In this document: positions 49,839 to 62,290 of the stretch, piece by piece
How the letters are laid out: the number at the start of each line of letters is the position of its first letter
How positions within the stretch are numbered: the stretch's first letter is position 1
From: Gordius sp. MW1
Taxonomy: Eukaryota > Nematomorpha > Gordioida > Gordea > Gordiidae
Length of the DNA stretch: 64,000 nucleotides
Direction of reading: 5' to 3'
Assembly: GCA_964036665.1 (NCBI GenBank)
Contig: OZ038529.1
Location: forward strand, 10,028,501 to 10,092,500
Program-made: the position numbers and the translations under genes
The notes under the pieces: generated by a model
Databases searched by the model: none
What the model was told of the DNA's origin: nothing
The model's input: the letters and a program-made list of their open reading frames with translations, nothing else

Positions 49839-52123
49839 TCATTCTTGCTCCATCACAGAATTGCTTATCTCTTTCATCTTCATTTCCTGCAATTGCTCAG
49901 AGTTCAATATGGATATACCCAATTGGTCTCCCTAGAAAAAAAACACATCACAGAATAAATACAAATAAATTCATTTAGCAAGAATAAAAATCAATGGGTC
50001 TACTTGGGAAAATGGTTGAGCCATGAGCTTGAGAAATTTTTTGCTGATGGAGATGGCCTCATCTATCGAAAGGTCAGTCACTGATTCCACTAAATACTCT
50101 TGAATCCACGTAGGTAATTTTAATCTCTTGTCCATTCGCGAAAAACGCTATAAAATTAATCTATTTAGAGAATTGCTGTGAAATGCCATATTTTCAACAG
50201 ATCAAAAAACGTTTCTGATTGCTGTACTGTTGGGGAAAAATGTAACAGCGCAGCAGTAAATAAACCATTTGTAAATCGCATATGTTGTCAAATTAAAACC
50301 ATAAAAAAAAATTAACCGTAATTAAAAATACCGCGAGGTAAACTAAATATTGTAATAAATCATGATTAAGGCATTGCCAAACCAGAGAAAAGGCTATAGA
50401 TATGAGGTCGCTCTAAGAGAAACGAATAAACCTAATAATCCCTATTCTCCAATTTGTTTAAAAATTCATTACAAATTATAACGTAACGACATTGTCATTT
50501 AGAAACCTCCAATATGTGATTCACGAATAAATCAACTTGTATTTTACCGAACGATTTTAAATAGCCAAGTAGCAATTTAAAACAAACCAATCGATGAAGC
50601 CATTATTTGCCTAACATGCTTAAATCGCCCTTTTAAAGGTTCCCCTAAAAAATTACCGTTTCCCCCCATTGTTCCACCATTAAATACTCGTCAACAATCA
50701 TTCCTTACAGAATGACTTACAAAACATTAAAGCATGTTATTTAGAAATTTATTAATAATTCACAACTATATTTCACCATCAAGAGTTAAAATTCGTGAAA
50801 AATATGAAATTTGCTTTAATGATGACATTCCAGAGTAATAAAAATTATGGCGAACTATCTTTATTTGGAATATACATACTGAGCACTAAGGTTTCAAATG
50901 ACTCAAGATTTCTACTTAATAATACCAGGATATTTTTTATAACTATTTTAATACGAAGGGTCCGCTATAAAAATGTGTAATGGAAAGTCTATGGCTCTCT
51001 CAAATTTAACGTGTTTTTATAATCGGTTGTAAAAAGATCTCGCCCAAATTTATAGCGAACATTTGAACTAGAAGCCTAGCCCTAAAAGAATAGACTAATA
51101 GACTGCTCATCTCTTATATATTCACGCATCGAAAGAGTTGCCAAAAAAGGCCGCCATTTTGATAGAAGTAGAGTTTGTATAGCGATGGATTGTAATGGAC
51201 AATAATCATTGATCCTATAACATGAAACAACCCATTATAATTATTATAGCGATTTTATAAATTCATCAAACCATATAAATTGGCCAAAATTAATGTTTCA
51301 CTTTTCAAAATGGCTGCCAAAATTTGGAACAATTTTTAACGGAATGAGCAGTCTATGCCTAAAAGACAATTTTAAAATGATTGGATAAGCTCTTTTGGCT
51401 CTTGCTCACTTTGTCGGCTAAAACCATAAGCCCGTAATCGTTTTTGCCTCTAATGGCCCGGCCAAGACATTGGGCCGCTTGGCGCATCGCGTCAAAAGTT
51501 AGAAAATCGTTTTCTCGAACCCCAAATGTTTCTCTCAAGTAATCTAGCCGAGCCCGCAGAACTCGACTTTGAGTATAAACGTATGGTACTCCGAAAACGA
51601 CCACGGCCCGTCCGAAATGGTGATCGAAATCTATGCCCTGTGCAAGAAAAAACTGGAACTTAAACCGTGGCTTTTAGCCTATGGCAAATATTTTATCCGA
51701 GAGGTGAGTGATAGCAAACGCTCCGCATTAATATTTTTAACACGAATTTTATGCAAAACAGAACGAGCTAATTTGAATTTTAATTAAATTTAAAGGTGCC
51801 TCATGTAATTGTTAAAGATCCTAACGAAAATGCAAATAACGATTGTAAAGGAAAACATTAAATATTTAAAATCCACCACTCTTACGGTTTATATAGTGTA
51901 GATAAATATCATATCATAGAAGTTAACAAAAATGAAAATAAAAAAAAAACTTTAAAATTTGAACCATTACCTCCGATATTTTGCCACGGGCTACGGATAA
52001 TAAAACTGCACCCCTGCCATTTTCACAAGCCCTTTGGTAGTTATAAAGGGCTAAACTAGTTTCGGACGCGTCCGGAGTTTCCAAAAATAGTAATTTGTTT
52101 CTTTGTATTTTGTTTATAATTCC
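49839..52123 (-). CDS. ERCC2: XPD/ERCC2 helicase of TFIIH, C-terminal four exons
   Basis: Exons on the minus strand: 51971-52123, 51410-51637, 50004-50147 and 49839-49931 (TGA), all phase 0, 205 codons. XPD is the 5'-3' iron-sulphur helicase of TFIIH that opens DNA in nucleotide-excision repair. Present: [39 protein letters not shown] with GIDF (motif V), [34 protein letters not shown] and [19 protein letters not shown] (motif VI), then [10 protein letters not shown] and the C-terminal tail. Introns are 333, 1262 and 72 nt. The Walker A, DEAH and Fe-S domains (about 550 residues) are not found anywhere upstream to 64000. Either a very long TE-filled intron follows or this is a truncated locus; intact splice sites favour a working gene that extends past the window. 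Confidence 0.92.
51101..51353. mobile_element. TA-flanked MITE in an XPD intron
   Basis: Inverted ends GACTGCTCAT / ATGAGCAGTC, with TA on both sides (51099-51100 and 51354-51355), as for Tc1/mariner-type MITEs. It lies 57 nt downstream of an XPD splice donor, wholly inside the 1262-nt intron. A second copy is at 58093. Confidence 0.72.
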
Positions 52124-53000
52124 CTAAAACATAAACATAAATTCATCCTTATAATACGTATAACAAAATAATTTTCAAAAACCTGTTTATGCGACAACTA
52201 TTAAACCAAAAATAACAACATATTTACTTTCATTCTTAGCACGGCCTTAACAAATAGAGGTAAAAACTGAGAAACTTAAGGACATGTTAGTAATAATCTA
52301 ATTTTTCATAACAACATTATAGCTATCCAATTTAGATATCTGCACAGGCAGGCTAGGACAGCGGAGGGGGCCAAAATTTTATAAACGTATTTGGACGGTG
52401 AATTATAATTTTGTTGTAAAAGCGCTGTATAATATTGTGTATCCCGGCTAGAGATCTGCTCGGGCAAGCCCAGCCCGCAGGCAGGTATGGACGGACTTTG
52501 TATCATAAAAATTATAACGGACGGGCCCGGGATTATATAAATGGTCATGGAATTAAAAACGCCCTAAAAATTCAAACAATTATGTAAAAATATAATTTTT
52601 ATTTTAAATATATAGTTTAATAATTACTAATTTTTTCAAAATAATTTTGTAACATCTAATTTTTGTATATCCTGTAGCAATCTTTCATTTTCCAAGCGCT
52701 AAATTTGACTTTAAAACGTTTATATTATATTTGCTAAAGGTTTCGTTTACATAATTTAAGATAGTAGCTTCGTATATTCTATTATAAGTAAATTTAATAC
52801 CTTATTAATTGCACCAAAATTTTTAGTGTTTAATTTTTTCACAAATTTCTCTTTGTTGAATTTTACAAATTTTTATTGCTTTAATTATCAGTGCCATATA
52901 ATTCACTAAATATCTTTGTTCTAACCTAAAACTTAAGTCCTGAAATAAATTAATCAAATTAATGTAAACTGCTTATTGAAACTTGAGTATTCTAATGTAA
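52124..53000. other. XPD intron or flank with hAT-like ends
   Basis: TTAGATATCTGCACAGGC (52331) and TAGAGATCTGCTCGGGC (52449) are two same-direction copies of the terminus seen at 45658. Both are followed by GCCCG-rich DNA, and no matching right end was found. The rest is AT-rich. No XPD exon was found. Confidence 0.5.
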
Positions 53001-53278
53001 CAATTGCGTAGCCAGGATTTTCTCAGAGGGGAGGAAAAATTTAAAAATTTTTCGACACTTTTATTTATAATGTAACAAGAATAAACTTCGCGTACAATAT
53101 ATGCGAAACTTCAAAGCGCTATATAACCAGTTTTGGAAAAATCTCTTCTCTTCATTAATTAGAGCATTTACTATCGCTTTTATACCTTAAAAAAGGACAT
53201 GGGCCTTCAAAAAATTTTTCAAATTTTGGTCAAAGGGGTCAAAAAGTCCCGCTTTCTGCCCCCTTGGCTCCGCGCCTG
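53001..53278. mobile_element. hAT-like MITE, 278 bp, perfect TSD
   Basis: Ends CAATTGCGTAGCCAGG and, inverted, CAGGCGCGGAGCCAAGG. TAATGTAA is duplicated exactly at 52993-53000 and 53279-53286. Non-coding. Confidence 0.85.
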
Positions 53279-53588
53279 TAATGTAATTTTATTGAAGTAT
53301 TTTGGTTTAATGGTAATACTGGATTGTCGCTTCTTAAGAGTATTAACTTAAATTTATCAAATAAGAGTAAAATACTTTATTGAAAGTTAAATATTCTCAT
53401 GTAATTTTTTGAAGAATTTTGATTTAATGGTAATACTATATTTATACTTCCTAGGTATATTAACTAAAATTAATTAATCAAATAATGTAAATTACTATTA
53501 TCATAAAGTATTAAAGAAACCTTATTGCCGTTGTAAAGCACTTAATTATTTTGACAACGTTTAGTGAGTAGAAAGGCACCCTTTGGAT

Positions 53589-53803
53589 CATTGGCGTAGG
53601 GAGGGGGTGGTTTTCGGGTTAGAACCCCTCCCATGATTTTCAATTTATAAAATTTTAACATTGTATATTTAATAAAAATAGATATTTGTTGAAATTTTAC
53701 TTTTAGTATTTTAACGCTATTGTCACTTTAAAATTTTAGGGAAAAACTATTTTTATCCAAAAATTAGTTACCAAATTTTTGAGAAAACATGGTTACGCCT
53801 ATG
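53589..53803. mobile_element. hAT-like MITE, 215 bp, perfect TSD
   Basis: Ends CATTGGCGTAGGGAGG and, inverted, CATAGGCGTAACCATG. CTTTGGAT is duplicated exactly at 53581-53588 and 53804-53811. Same terminal family as 41777 and 53001. Confidence 0.85.
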
Positions 53804-53859
53804 CTTTGGATATTGTTTTTCCTATTAAGCATATAATGATTTGTCGACTAAGGGGATTT

Positions 53860-56800
53860 TAATCTGCGAGAAATCATGCCTGATCCATCAACTATAAGTC
53901 GCCATGTTAAAGACGATGATGAAAAACTCCGACTTTATATTAATCCAGAAGTTAAGCATTATATCCAGAAAGGACTTTGTGCGGCTACAACGGACATGTG
54001 GACTTTTGATTATACAAAAATTAGTTTTTAAGTATTCATTATTCTAATGATTACTGTATATTAATAGTATCTTTATTAATATATCTATTATGTTTACATA
54101 CCTCGTGGATGTATTGTTTATGATAACATGTGTTTTGAATTTGAATAATAAAAGGTATCGAATCGACTTTGCTAATTCCTAAGTTGGTATATTTGGCGCG
54201 GTCGATAGGATTCGAAGCTATGCAGGAAAATCCCATGCGGTTATGACTCCTGACACAGCCAATATTCAAATACCTTCTTATGAATAAAATGATATTGATT
54301 CTTATTATACACATTGGATTCAATATTCGAAGCTAAAAATATTGGCAGGACGGAAAAATATTCAGAATTAAAAAGGAGATTAGTCCTTGCTTCGTTCGGA
54401 CAAAACCATATCTAAAAGGTTAGAATAATGTTTTTCCAAAAGAACCTAAAAAATATTCTTTTGAAGAATTAATGAATATTATTAGAAAATTATCCAAACC
54501 TAATATAACGGTTTTCCAGGCAAGAATGGATTTTCGTAAAGCTATGAAAAAACAAGAAGAGTCGATTCAGGAATATGTGACTAGATTAAAGCTAATAGCA
54601 AAATTTTGCAAATTTCATTATCAGCTGGATGAAAATTTGAGAGACCAACTTGTCTATGATATTTAAAATATAACCTTAGAAATTGAAATTAAAACCGGAT
54701 GGCCAGATGCCATAGATGTAACTAACAAATAACATTTGATGGAATTTTTAGATTGTCGGAGTCTATGGAATTAACAAACAAGGAGTTAGGTCTAACGTCA
54801 GATATAAATGAACTAAAAACTAGAAATTATAAAAACATACAAGAACCAAAAACATTCTTATGCAAACGGGATGGATTAAGACACTAAAGTAGGAAATTCC
54901 TAGCCTTTGGTAAGGTATGTTATAAATGTAATGAAATGAATAACCTTCAAAAATGTTGTTTAAAAGAAAGCATAAATTGGATCCCTTACAATAAAAACAT
55001 CAATTGGGTATTTAAATTTAATGAGAATCACCCAAAGATCAATATAAGTCTCAATAATAAATTAGTTCATATGATTTTTGATTCAGGATCTTCTGTTTCT
55101 CAGGCAGGTTAGGATGTATATAATAGAATAGGTAAACAACCACTACTACCAACACACACATTATATACTTTTGGTAACCATCCAATTACAATATTAGGCA
55201 AAATATATGTAGATGTAAAATTACAAAATAAGATTTTAACACTGCCATTAATTATTATTACAAAAAACCAACCCTAGATCTAAACGCGAATAGTTTATTC
55301 GTTAATTAGTCATTTTCCAAAAGTTTTTATAGGTGATACAGGAAAACTAAATAGTTAAAAAATGAAACTGCACGTGGAAAAAAATTACAAACTACTAGAT
55401 TTGCCATATAGAAGGGCCCCATATCCCTTTAGCAAAGTTGAAGAGGAGCTGAAAAAAGATGAAAGGAACGAAATCAACGAACCTATGAATCCATTGACTA
55501 CAAAAAGAGAATGTGTTACTGCGATCGTGAATGTGAAGAAATGAAACAGAAAGGCTGTAAATAAGTGTGATGAATGTCAAGAACAAAGAACATATTCAAA
55601 AGGTACTATTATACCCATGGAACAATCCGAATTACGTCTGGGAAAGAATCCATGTGGACATTGCAGGACCGGTGGAAGGTCAATGGTGGCTAATCGCCAT
55701 TGATGCATTATTCAAACGGGTCGAAGTCGCTTTAGTCGACTCTATAAAATCTACTACGGTTATACGGCAACTAAGGTGTTGGATTGCGAGATATAGATTG
55801 CCTAAAAAATTAATAAACTGATATTGGTCCACAGTTTTTATCTGATGAATTTGAAGGATTTTGTAAAGCAAATGCGATCATTCATGTTGGAAAGTCCCCA
55901 TCCCATCCGAAATCAAATGTAATGGTTGAACGAGTTATTCGTACATTCAAGAGCCGATATTATTGAGGACGAAAGACAGAAATAAATAAAGGATTATGTT
56001 TGTTACAAGTTCTAATGGCTTTTAGTTAACTCCGCATTCGACGACAGGAAAAATTCCGGCTGAATTGATGTTTGGGAGGCAAATCAAAACAATGTTTGAT
56101 CTTAAAAGACCGGACCCAAGAGATAAAACGAAGGAGGTAATGTGGAAACAGTAAATTTATCATGATCGAAATATTAAAGACAGGGAATTTAAAGTAAATG
56201 ACCTAGTTTGGGCAAGAATGAGCTACGTCCTGGATGGCATAAGGGTGTGGTAAAAGCTAAGCAAGGACCGTATTCTTATAATATTCTAGTTGGTGATATA
56301 TTGAAAAGAAAACATAGCGATCAATTACGAGAAAGATGTTCCGTCGATCAGATATCGAATCTCAAATAGCAAATATAGGAGTTCAACCCGAACATTAGAA
56401 AATTCCAAATGTAGAGGGGGGGGGGAAGATGTAGTGATTCCCGTTTAATAATTTAAATACCTCGTGTATGTATTGTTTATGATAACATGTGTTTTGAATT
56501 TGAAAAATAAAAGGTATCGAATGACTTTGCTAATTCCTTAGTTAGTATAATTATATCAATGTTAGCTCGAGAAAAAATTAAACGCCTTTTATGCATGAAA
56601 ACAGGGGATAATATCAGAAATGAAATATTAAATAAAGTAGTGCCTTTTGGCATTACTAATGAAGAAATCCTTAAATTAAAGTTGTCACTGATCAGGGTGC
56701 TAATATTGTCAAGACTTCAGACAATTAAATTGCATAGCACACCTTATAAACAATATAATAAAAATGGCGTTTAATGATTCATTTCTAAATTAAGAAGCCA

Positions 56801-57315
56801 CTGTTGTTTATAAGCTCATGAATGCCTCAAAAAAATTAGTCAGGCACTTTAAACAAAGTGGACCTAATTGCAAGCTGTCCTATACCTAGCATCAAGTTAT
56901 AATTGTAAGGTGGAACTCAATACTGACCCTTTTGAAATCTATTTATAAGGTGTATAAGTTGAAGCGATATTCAACGGAATGAATTTTCATACTAAGAACA
57001 TATAGATAAAATGTTGTTATAATCTTTAATAGAGTTTTACCGCCGTCTAAAGAGGCTTCTATTCAAGTGGAGTCTGATTGCGAACCAACCATCCATATGT
57101 GTATTTATGAAAAATTAAATAATGCGATGCCGGATTGCGATTTAATAGGCGAAATAATCGTTGAAAAGAAGCTATCAGAGAAAAAAATCCTAATTCATTA
57201 TTATCACAAAATAGCCTCTGTCTTGCATCCGAAATTTAGACAAATGAAAATGATAAATGAAGAAGAAAAATTAGATATATACCAAGATATTAGAAATATT
57301 ATAAGAAAGGTCTGA
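53860..57315 (+). pseudogene. hAT transposase fragments split by an LTR element
   Basis: The left block (about 53875-54032) reads STISRHVKDDDEKLRLYI and ATTDMWTFDYTKISF, a hAT DNA-binding/catalytic region. After the retrotransposon (54055-56549), hAT blocks resume with CMKTGDNIRNEIL, a frame-shifted VVTDQGANIVK (about 56680), VVYKLMNASKKLVRHFKQSG (about 56795) and HKIASVLHPKFRQMKM (about 57205-57255). Frameshifts and stops lie between blocks. The missing C-terminus probably continues at 58540 beyond two further insertions. Confidence 0.75.
54055..56549 (+). mobile_element. Ty3/gypsy LTR retrotransposon, internally deleted
   Basis: LTRs at about 54055-54191 and 56430-56549 share CCTCGTG, ATGTATTGTTTATGATAACA and CTTTGCTAATTCCT. 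A primer-binding-site-like TGGCGCGGTCGATAGGATTC follows the 5' LTR, and a purine tract (AGAGGGGGGGGGGAAGA) precedes the 3' LTR. Flanks ATTAC/ATTAT suggest a 5-bp duplication. Order: gag (MKKQEESIQEYVTRLK; 54472-54666), a Cys-rich knuckle (about 54915), protease with FDSGSSVS (about 55077), a short pre-integrase part, and the integrase core IHVDIAGPVEGQWWLIAID (about 55645). The reverse transcriptase and RNase H, expected between protease and integrase, are absent, so the copy cannot move on its own. Confidence 0.82.
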
Positions 57316-57404
57316 CTACATCGGAAAATCTTCAGTTTTACTGGCCTCAAAGACACCTCTCGCAAGTACTTTAATATTTTATACTTATTTATATACATAG
57401 ACTT

Positions 57405-58083
57405 CAGTGATTCTTAACCTGGGGGTCGCGAGAAGTTTGCCGGGGGGTCGCCAAATTTTTTTAGAATAAAATAAAAATATTCAGAAAAGCTTTAGAAAAA
57501 ATACTCACCAGGGGATTCGAACTCGTTGTCTTAAGATTCATTATTAGAATTAATAAATGATTGTAATTTAAAATCTTTGTTTAAAACTAAAAGTTTGCCG
57601 CAATTTTGAATACAAATTCGTGCAGAATATCCTCCATTATTTTCAGCAGCAATTCAAAATTTGCTGCCTTTCGCTAGTACATATTTGTGTGAAAAAGGCT
57701 TCTCAACTATGGTGGATATAAAAACTAAAAAACGCAATCGATTGCGACTAGATTCCTGTATGAGGATAGCATTACAATCAATTGAACCAAGAATTAACAA
57801 ATTGGCTGAAGATGTTCAGCAGCAGAAATCTCATTAAATATATTTCCGAATGCATATATTTTTTATTTTAAACATTGTTTTTATGTTTAATTATGAATTA
57901 AATAGATAATGAAATAATAAAGTTGTGTTTTATGTTTATTATATAATAAAATGAAAAAATAATAGAAAATCAATATATTATTGATAATATAACAAATATA
58001 AATTATTATGAAAAAATGGGGGGCCTCAAACAAATTATAAAATATTTGGGGGGTCGCGTGTATAAAAAGGTTAAGAACCACTG
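57405..58083 (+). mobile_element. hAT (Charlie/ZBED-like) element
   Basis: Ends CAGTGATTCTTAACCTGGGG and, inverted, CAGTGGTTCTTAACCTTTTT, then GGGTCGCG on both sides, the common Charlie-type terminus. It contains the transposase C-terminus at 57603-57836: LLPFASTYLCEKGFSTMVDI followed by KKRNRLRLDSCMRIAL and a TAA. The rest of the transposase is deleted. Flanking bases do not show a clear duplication. Confidence 0.75.
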
Positions 58084-58092
58084 GACTAGATA

Positions 58093-58494
58093 GACTGCTC
58101 ATCAACGCATAAAATGTATACCTTTTTTCCACCATTTTGATATTAACATGGTAAAGTGGTAATCATATAGAAATTAGTAATTTTCGCAAATTAAATAATC
58201 TAAAAAAGGTAAATAAAAAAATATTGAATTGGGTAGATATCAAAAACAGCATTTTAAAATAAATATCATTTACACAATACATAAAAATAAAAATGTAAAA
58301 ACTGCGATTATGGTTTGTTTAATAATATGACGCCATCAATATTTTGTATAATATTAATTTATTTTATAAACAAGTGAGGAAGGTAAATTGACTGTTATAG
58401 GGCAAAATTACATGGTTAAAATACACCAGTTGTTGTCTTCAAAATGGAGGAAAATTTGACACACAATTAACCATAACATATGGCATGAGCAGTC
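58093..58494. mobile_element. TA-flanked MITE, second copy
   Basis: Ends GACTGCTCAT / ATGAGCAGTC between TA dinucleotides (58091-58092 and 58495-58496). Same termini as the 253-bp copy in the XPD intron; 402 bp here. Both also keep a CCATTTTGAT stretch near the left end. Confidence 0.72.
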
Positions 58495-58539
58495 TATCTA
58501 GTCTATATTTAGACAAGAGACCATAAACATTTTTTTGAA

Positions 58540-58790
58540 TGGGAAGATGATGATCGCCTGTGACGGATGAGTTTAGTCAATATTTAGATGAGATTATTAG
58601 GGCGGATTTCGATTTGTTAAAATGGTGGAAAGCCAAAGAGGCCAAGTAATATATTTAAAATAAATTTTAACCCTAATTAGATATTATAAATTAGCACATT
58701 TAGCCCATATGCTAATCTGACACCGGCTACAAGTGCCACCAGCGAGCGAAATTTCTACGGCATGAAAGATATAAATAAGCAATACATTCA
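58540..58790 (+). pseudogene. hAT transposase C-terminal fragment
   Basis: Reads FSQYLDEIIRADFDLLKWW then, after a broken stretch, LTPATSATSERNFYG, the hAT dimerisation block. Probably the end of the transposase interrupted at 57315. Confidence 0.6.
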
Positions 58791-60596
58791 CGAGGCATCC
58801 ATAAGAGATACATTAAGTAGAAATACTAATAAATTGATCACTACATCTTCTCCCCCATTACTCTTTTAATTCCACATTAGTTGTGGTGGTATTGGTGTAT
58901 CGTTTCGGCCTAATCAACGGTTCGTTGCAATTCTAAATTTCAATTTGATCTGTGTCGTGTCCCCACGGGACACTAAATACCTCACCCCGTACCCCTAAAT
59001 GCCCCGTCTTTGTTTTATTTAAGTTAATTATTGACTAAGGAGAAACTCCTTAGTTAACCAAGTCTTAATCTAGGAGAGTATTTCAAGTACTAGCCTCAGC
59101 ACAGATGTGCATATTTGCTATTGTAAGTTAGGAATAGTTATGTGGGGAATTGAATATTTTATGCTCGTGGTGATTAAGAGAAGAAAAGCTTTTCGCAAGG
59201 ATATAAAGGGAGATAAGATCAAAATGAGACAGGAAAGGTTCTAAAGATATAAAAAGGGGTAGTTAAGTTAAAGATTGTAATAGCGGTTCCTTATAAGGAG
59301 ACGTCTGGTAATAATAACCTGAACAAGCCAGGGTTAGAAAATCTTAACGATATAAAAAACCCATGTTTACCAAAAAAGCATTAATTATTTTCTTTTCTGG
59401 ATAAATCCCTGTTTCGAGAAATCATTATTTAATTTAGTTGGTACACTCCGGTAATTCCCCGTTGGGGGAATTATCCTTACAAAAACCCTTCCATTATACA
59501 AACCCTACGGAATAATTAATTTCTTACACGCGTTGATTGTATTAATATCTTTGCCCCCTTACCGTGACTTCAAGGTTTCTGATTTTACCCCAACGTTTGA
59601 TTTTACCCCAAGAACCTTACCTGTTGAAATTACCCGAAACAGTGTTCCCATCGAAACCGTTTCTGACGTATATTTATCGAATAAAGAGATTCTCAAAGTC
59701 ACGAGCTAACCGAAAACACCTAAGGCATTATTAATTAAGTAAAACCCGGACGTGACAGAACTTAACAGTGGATAAACATCATTTTTCTTCCTTTTCAAAA
59801 TACAACAATCTGCACAATTTAATACCCGACTTTTTGATCCTTGATTGTGTGAAACTCTGCTTTGAGTTAATCACAATGTTTCCTTTTCAAGACATCTTCC
59901 ACTAAGACGTTATAAGAGTATCGACTGTCCTAGCCCTGAAACTACTTTATGCCATCCTGATCGAATTCAATGTTTAACCCAAACGAAGTCATTTATGTCA
60001 AGTTCGATTTCTTTCGCGTGCTGATCATGAATCATGATACATCTTCTGTTTCCTTATCGCCTCTTTTATTTTCTCTCTTGGGTCGGGTTTTAAGGGATCA
60101 AAAATAGTCTTGATCCATCTCCCAAACATTAATTAATCTGGGTCCGGAATATTTCGATACGTCACAAGAATATGAAGCAAACAAAATTCCTTATTCGTTC
60201 AAAAAGTACGCCCCGAGTAATATCTACTTTTATTTGATTTCGGATGATACGGTGCCGTTTTAATATAAGAAATCCCATTAGTTTTACAAAAAATTTCAAA
60301 TTCTCGCGATACAAACTACGGTCCGTTATCGGTTATTAACTTTCTCGGCAATTGATACCAAGCAAACCAATATCTAAGCTGCCGTATGACCGTGTTAGGC
60401 TTAATGGAATCCATAAAGAAACTTCCACCAAATTTGTTAACGTATCGATTGCTATAAGCCACCACTTTTCTTCCACAGGTCCTGCAATGTCAACATGAAT
60501 TGTTTCCCAGACATCATTGGGGATGTTCCATAATTTAATATTAATTATAATCCGAGTTTTTTTTATCAATAAATCTGCAATGAAAAGTAGTAGCAA
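58791..60596 (-). pseudogene. Second Ty3/gypsy remnant, integrase and LTR
   Basis: Minus strand: IHVDIAGPVEEKWWLIAIDT (about 60495-60440), DNGP then FVSREFEIFCKTNGIS, PYHPKSN, and an integrase C-terminus (VLKRKHCDQLK-like) ending near 59780. A purine tract and TGTAGTGATC open an LTR at about 58848, like the LTR start of the element at 54055. Between them (about 58955-59759) a block with ends TGTCGTGTCC and, inverted, TGTCACGTCC looks like a nested solo LTR. Stops throughout; inactive. Confidence 0.65.
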
Positions 60597-60599
60597 GCA

Positions 60600-61080
60600 A
60601 TTAAAGCTTAACTTACTATTAAAACCTTAACTCCAAACAATAGTTAAATCATATAGGTATTTAAAATTTTCCATTTTTTATAATATAATATTAGATGAAA
60701 AAGGTAGTGCTGAAATTCTGTGAAAACGGTATTTAGTGCTTTCATTATTTATTCAATAGAAAAACAAAGGAGTTTGAGTCACTGCCTTCTAATTCTCATA
60801 TTTTTCTATCTGATGACAGTTGTACTTCATCTTCAAGTATTAAGATCAAATAATTCAATATCAAATGCACCATCAATTATGTGACTCCGAGGGAAAAATT
60901 ATTAATCATTTTAAACCGCCAGATATAAATTGTCTTACTAACGAGACTGAAAAAAGCATGAGGAGTTTCTAGAACCATTAAATTCATAACATAAAAGTAT
61001 AGCTCATATTTTTAAATAACTTATTAGCTATCGGTCAACATTAAATTTAATAGCAGGTGTTATTATATAAATCATAACCA
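60600..61080 (+). repeat. Segment duplicated at 62530-62975
   Basis: The two segments share a long diverged alignment (CAATTAAAGCTTAAC, AAATCA/ATAGGTATTTAAA, TTTAGTGCTTTCATT, ACCATCAATTA). No ORF is intact. Probably the 5' regions of two related elements. Confidence 0.5.
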
Positions 61081-61099
61081 CAAAATTTGAAACCAAATC

Positions 61100-62100
61100 T
61101 TTCGCCTATTATAAAGAATTTGATAGTGATTATCATTTCTAACATAATTTAAAGTTAATATAAGGCTATTAACCGTTGAAATTGCAATTATTAAACAAAT
61201 ATTCGGGCTTTAAAACTTGTTCTCTGAACATCAAGACCAAATTTAATTTGTGAGCATAACATGCACCTATAAAGCTAATGGATTTGATTTACGAAAAATG
61301 ACTTGCACACTATTTTTTCTCCCTTCATTACTGAAGCCCCATTATAGGTTTGAGTAACCCATACTGCATTTAAATTAATATTAATAAAAAATTTTAAGGG
61401 ACAAAAATCCTATAAAATATTCTTTAGGTGTGTCATTAGATCCAAAAAAAGCACACAAACACTAAGTTTGTTCTGTGCCAACATCTCAGGTTTCATCTAA
61501 AATTAGTGAATAAAATTTTGATTCATTTCGTTTTGACAGAATATTATTACGAACCATTTTAGCCATCACACTTAATAGCTCATTTTGAATCTCTGGCGAT
61601 GTATAAATACAATTTAAGGACGGGTTGTGGGCTCGTAAAAACGGGGCATAAGATTTTATTATCGACACAGTTTTAAAAATCCCCCATTTTTAGGTGGTGC
61701 CCAGTATTTTGAGCCCTCAAAGGAAGCACTAATTTTGAAATCATTATCAATACACTAATTATACGTTTAAGACAAATATGCCTCTCAAGAATTTAAGCCT
61801 TGGTAGAGGTTTCATATGTTTTCCTGATGCTACCTGATACAAACGTTGCCTGAAAACTCCAGGCTTGCATACTATCTTGATGATGAAAAGATTTAGCATG
61901 TACGTTAACTTGTATAGCCTTTTCCCAGTTTTTATATCCTATTGTTATAAATTATATTTCGATAAGGTTTCCAGAGAGATTACCGAATGCTGTGCATGGA
62001 AAGCTAAACGCACATTTTTTTTCCTCGTATTCTAACCACCGAAAACTGACATACCAGCTTGCCTAGAATCATCTATTGCCTTTTTTTAATCTGGATGCTG
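61100..62100 (-). pseudogene. DUF4371-type hAT transposase, minus copy
   Basis: Minus-strand blocks: a degenerate TTF-like finger (about 62050), SIIKSYAPFLRAHNPSLN, TSPEIQNELLSVMAKMVRNN, NESKFYSLILDET (61486-61668), then TYNGASVMKGEKIV (about 61340). Frequent shifts. It is the opposed partner of the copy at 63290. Confidence 0.72.
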
Positions 62101-62230
62101 TATTTGAAATTCTATTTTAATTGATTGGGCTCCTTCAACTTAATTTCATCCCCTAAAAATCTCATTATACCTAATACTCATAGAATACTTTACTTGACAA
62201 GATTTGATTGGAATCAAAATTAGAGATATC

Positions 62231-62290
62231 CAGTGGCGAAGCCCCCCAAGAGCAAAAACCGGGCCCTATGGCCCCCCCAAGCGAAAATTC
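62231..62290. repeat. hAT-like terminus
   Basis: CAGTGGCGAAGCCCCCCAAG opens a G/C-rich end of the type used by DUF4371 hAT elements. It may be the left end of the element whose transposase begins near 63290. Confidence 0.4.

Noticed and set aside
57505..57540. B-box-like AGTTCGAATCC on the minus strand as a tRNA gene
   Set aside because: No acceptor or D-arm partner is present; it lies within a hAT element.
58076..58100. Target duplication for the hAT at 57405-58083
   Set aside because: Left ATAGACTT and right GACTAGAT do not align at the 8-bp positions.
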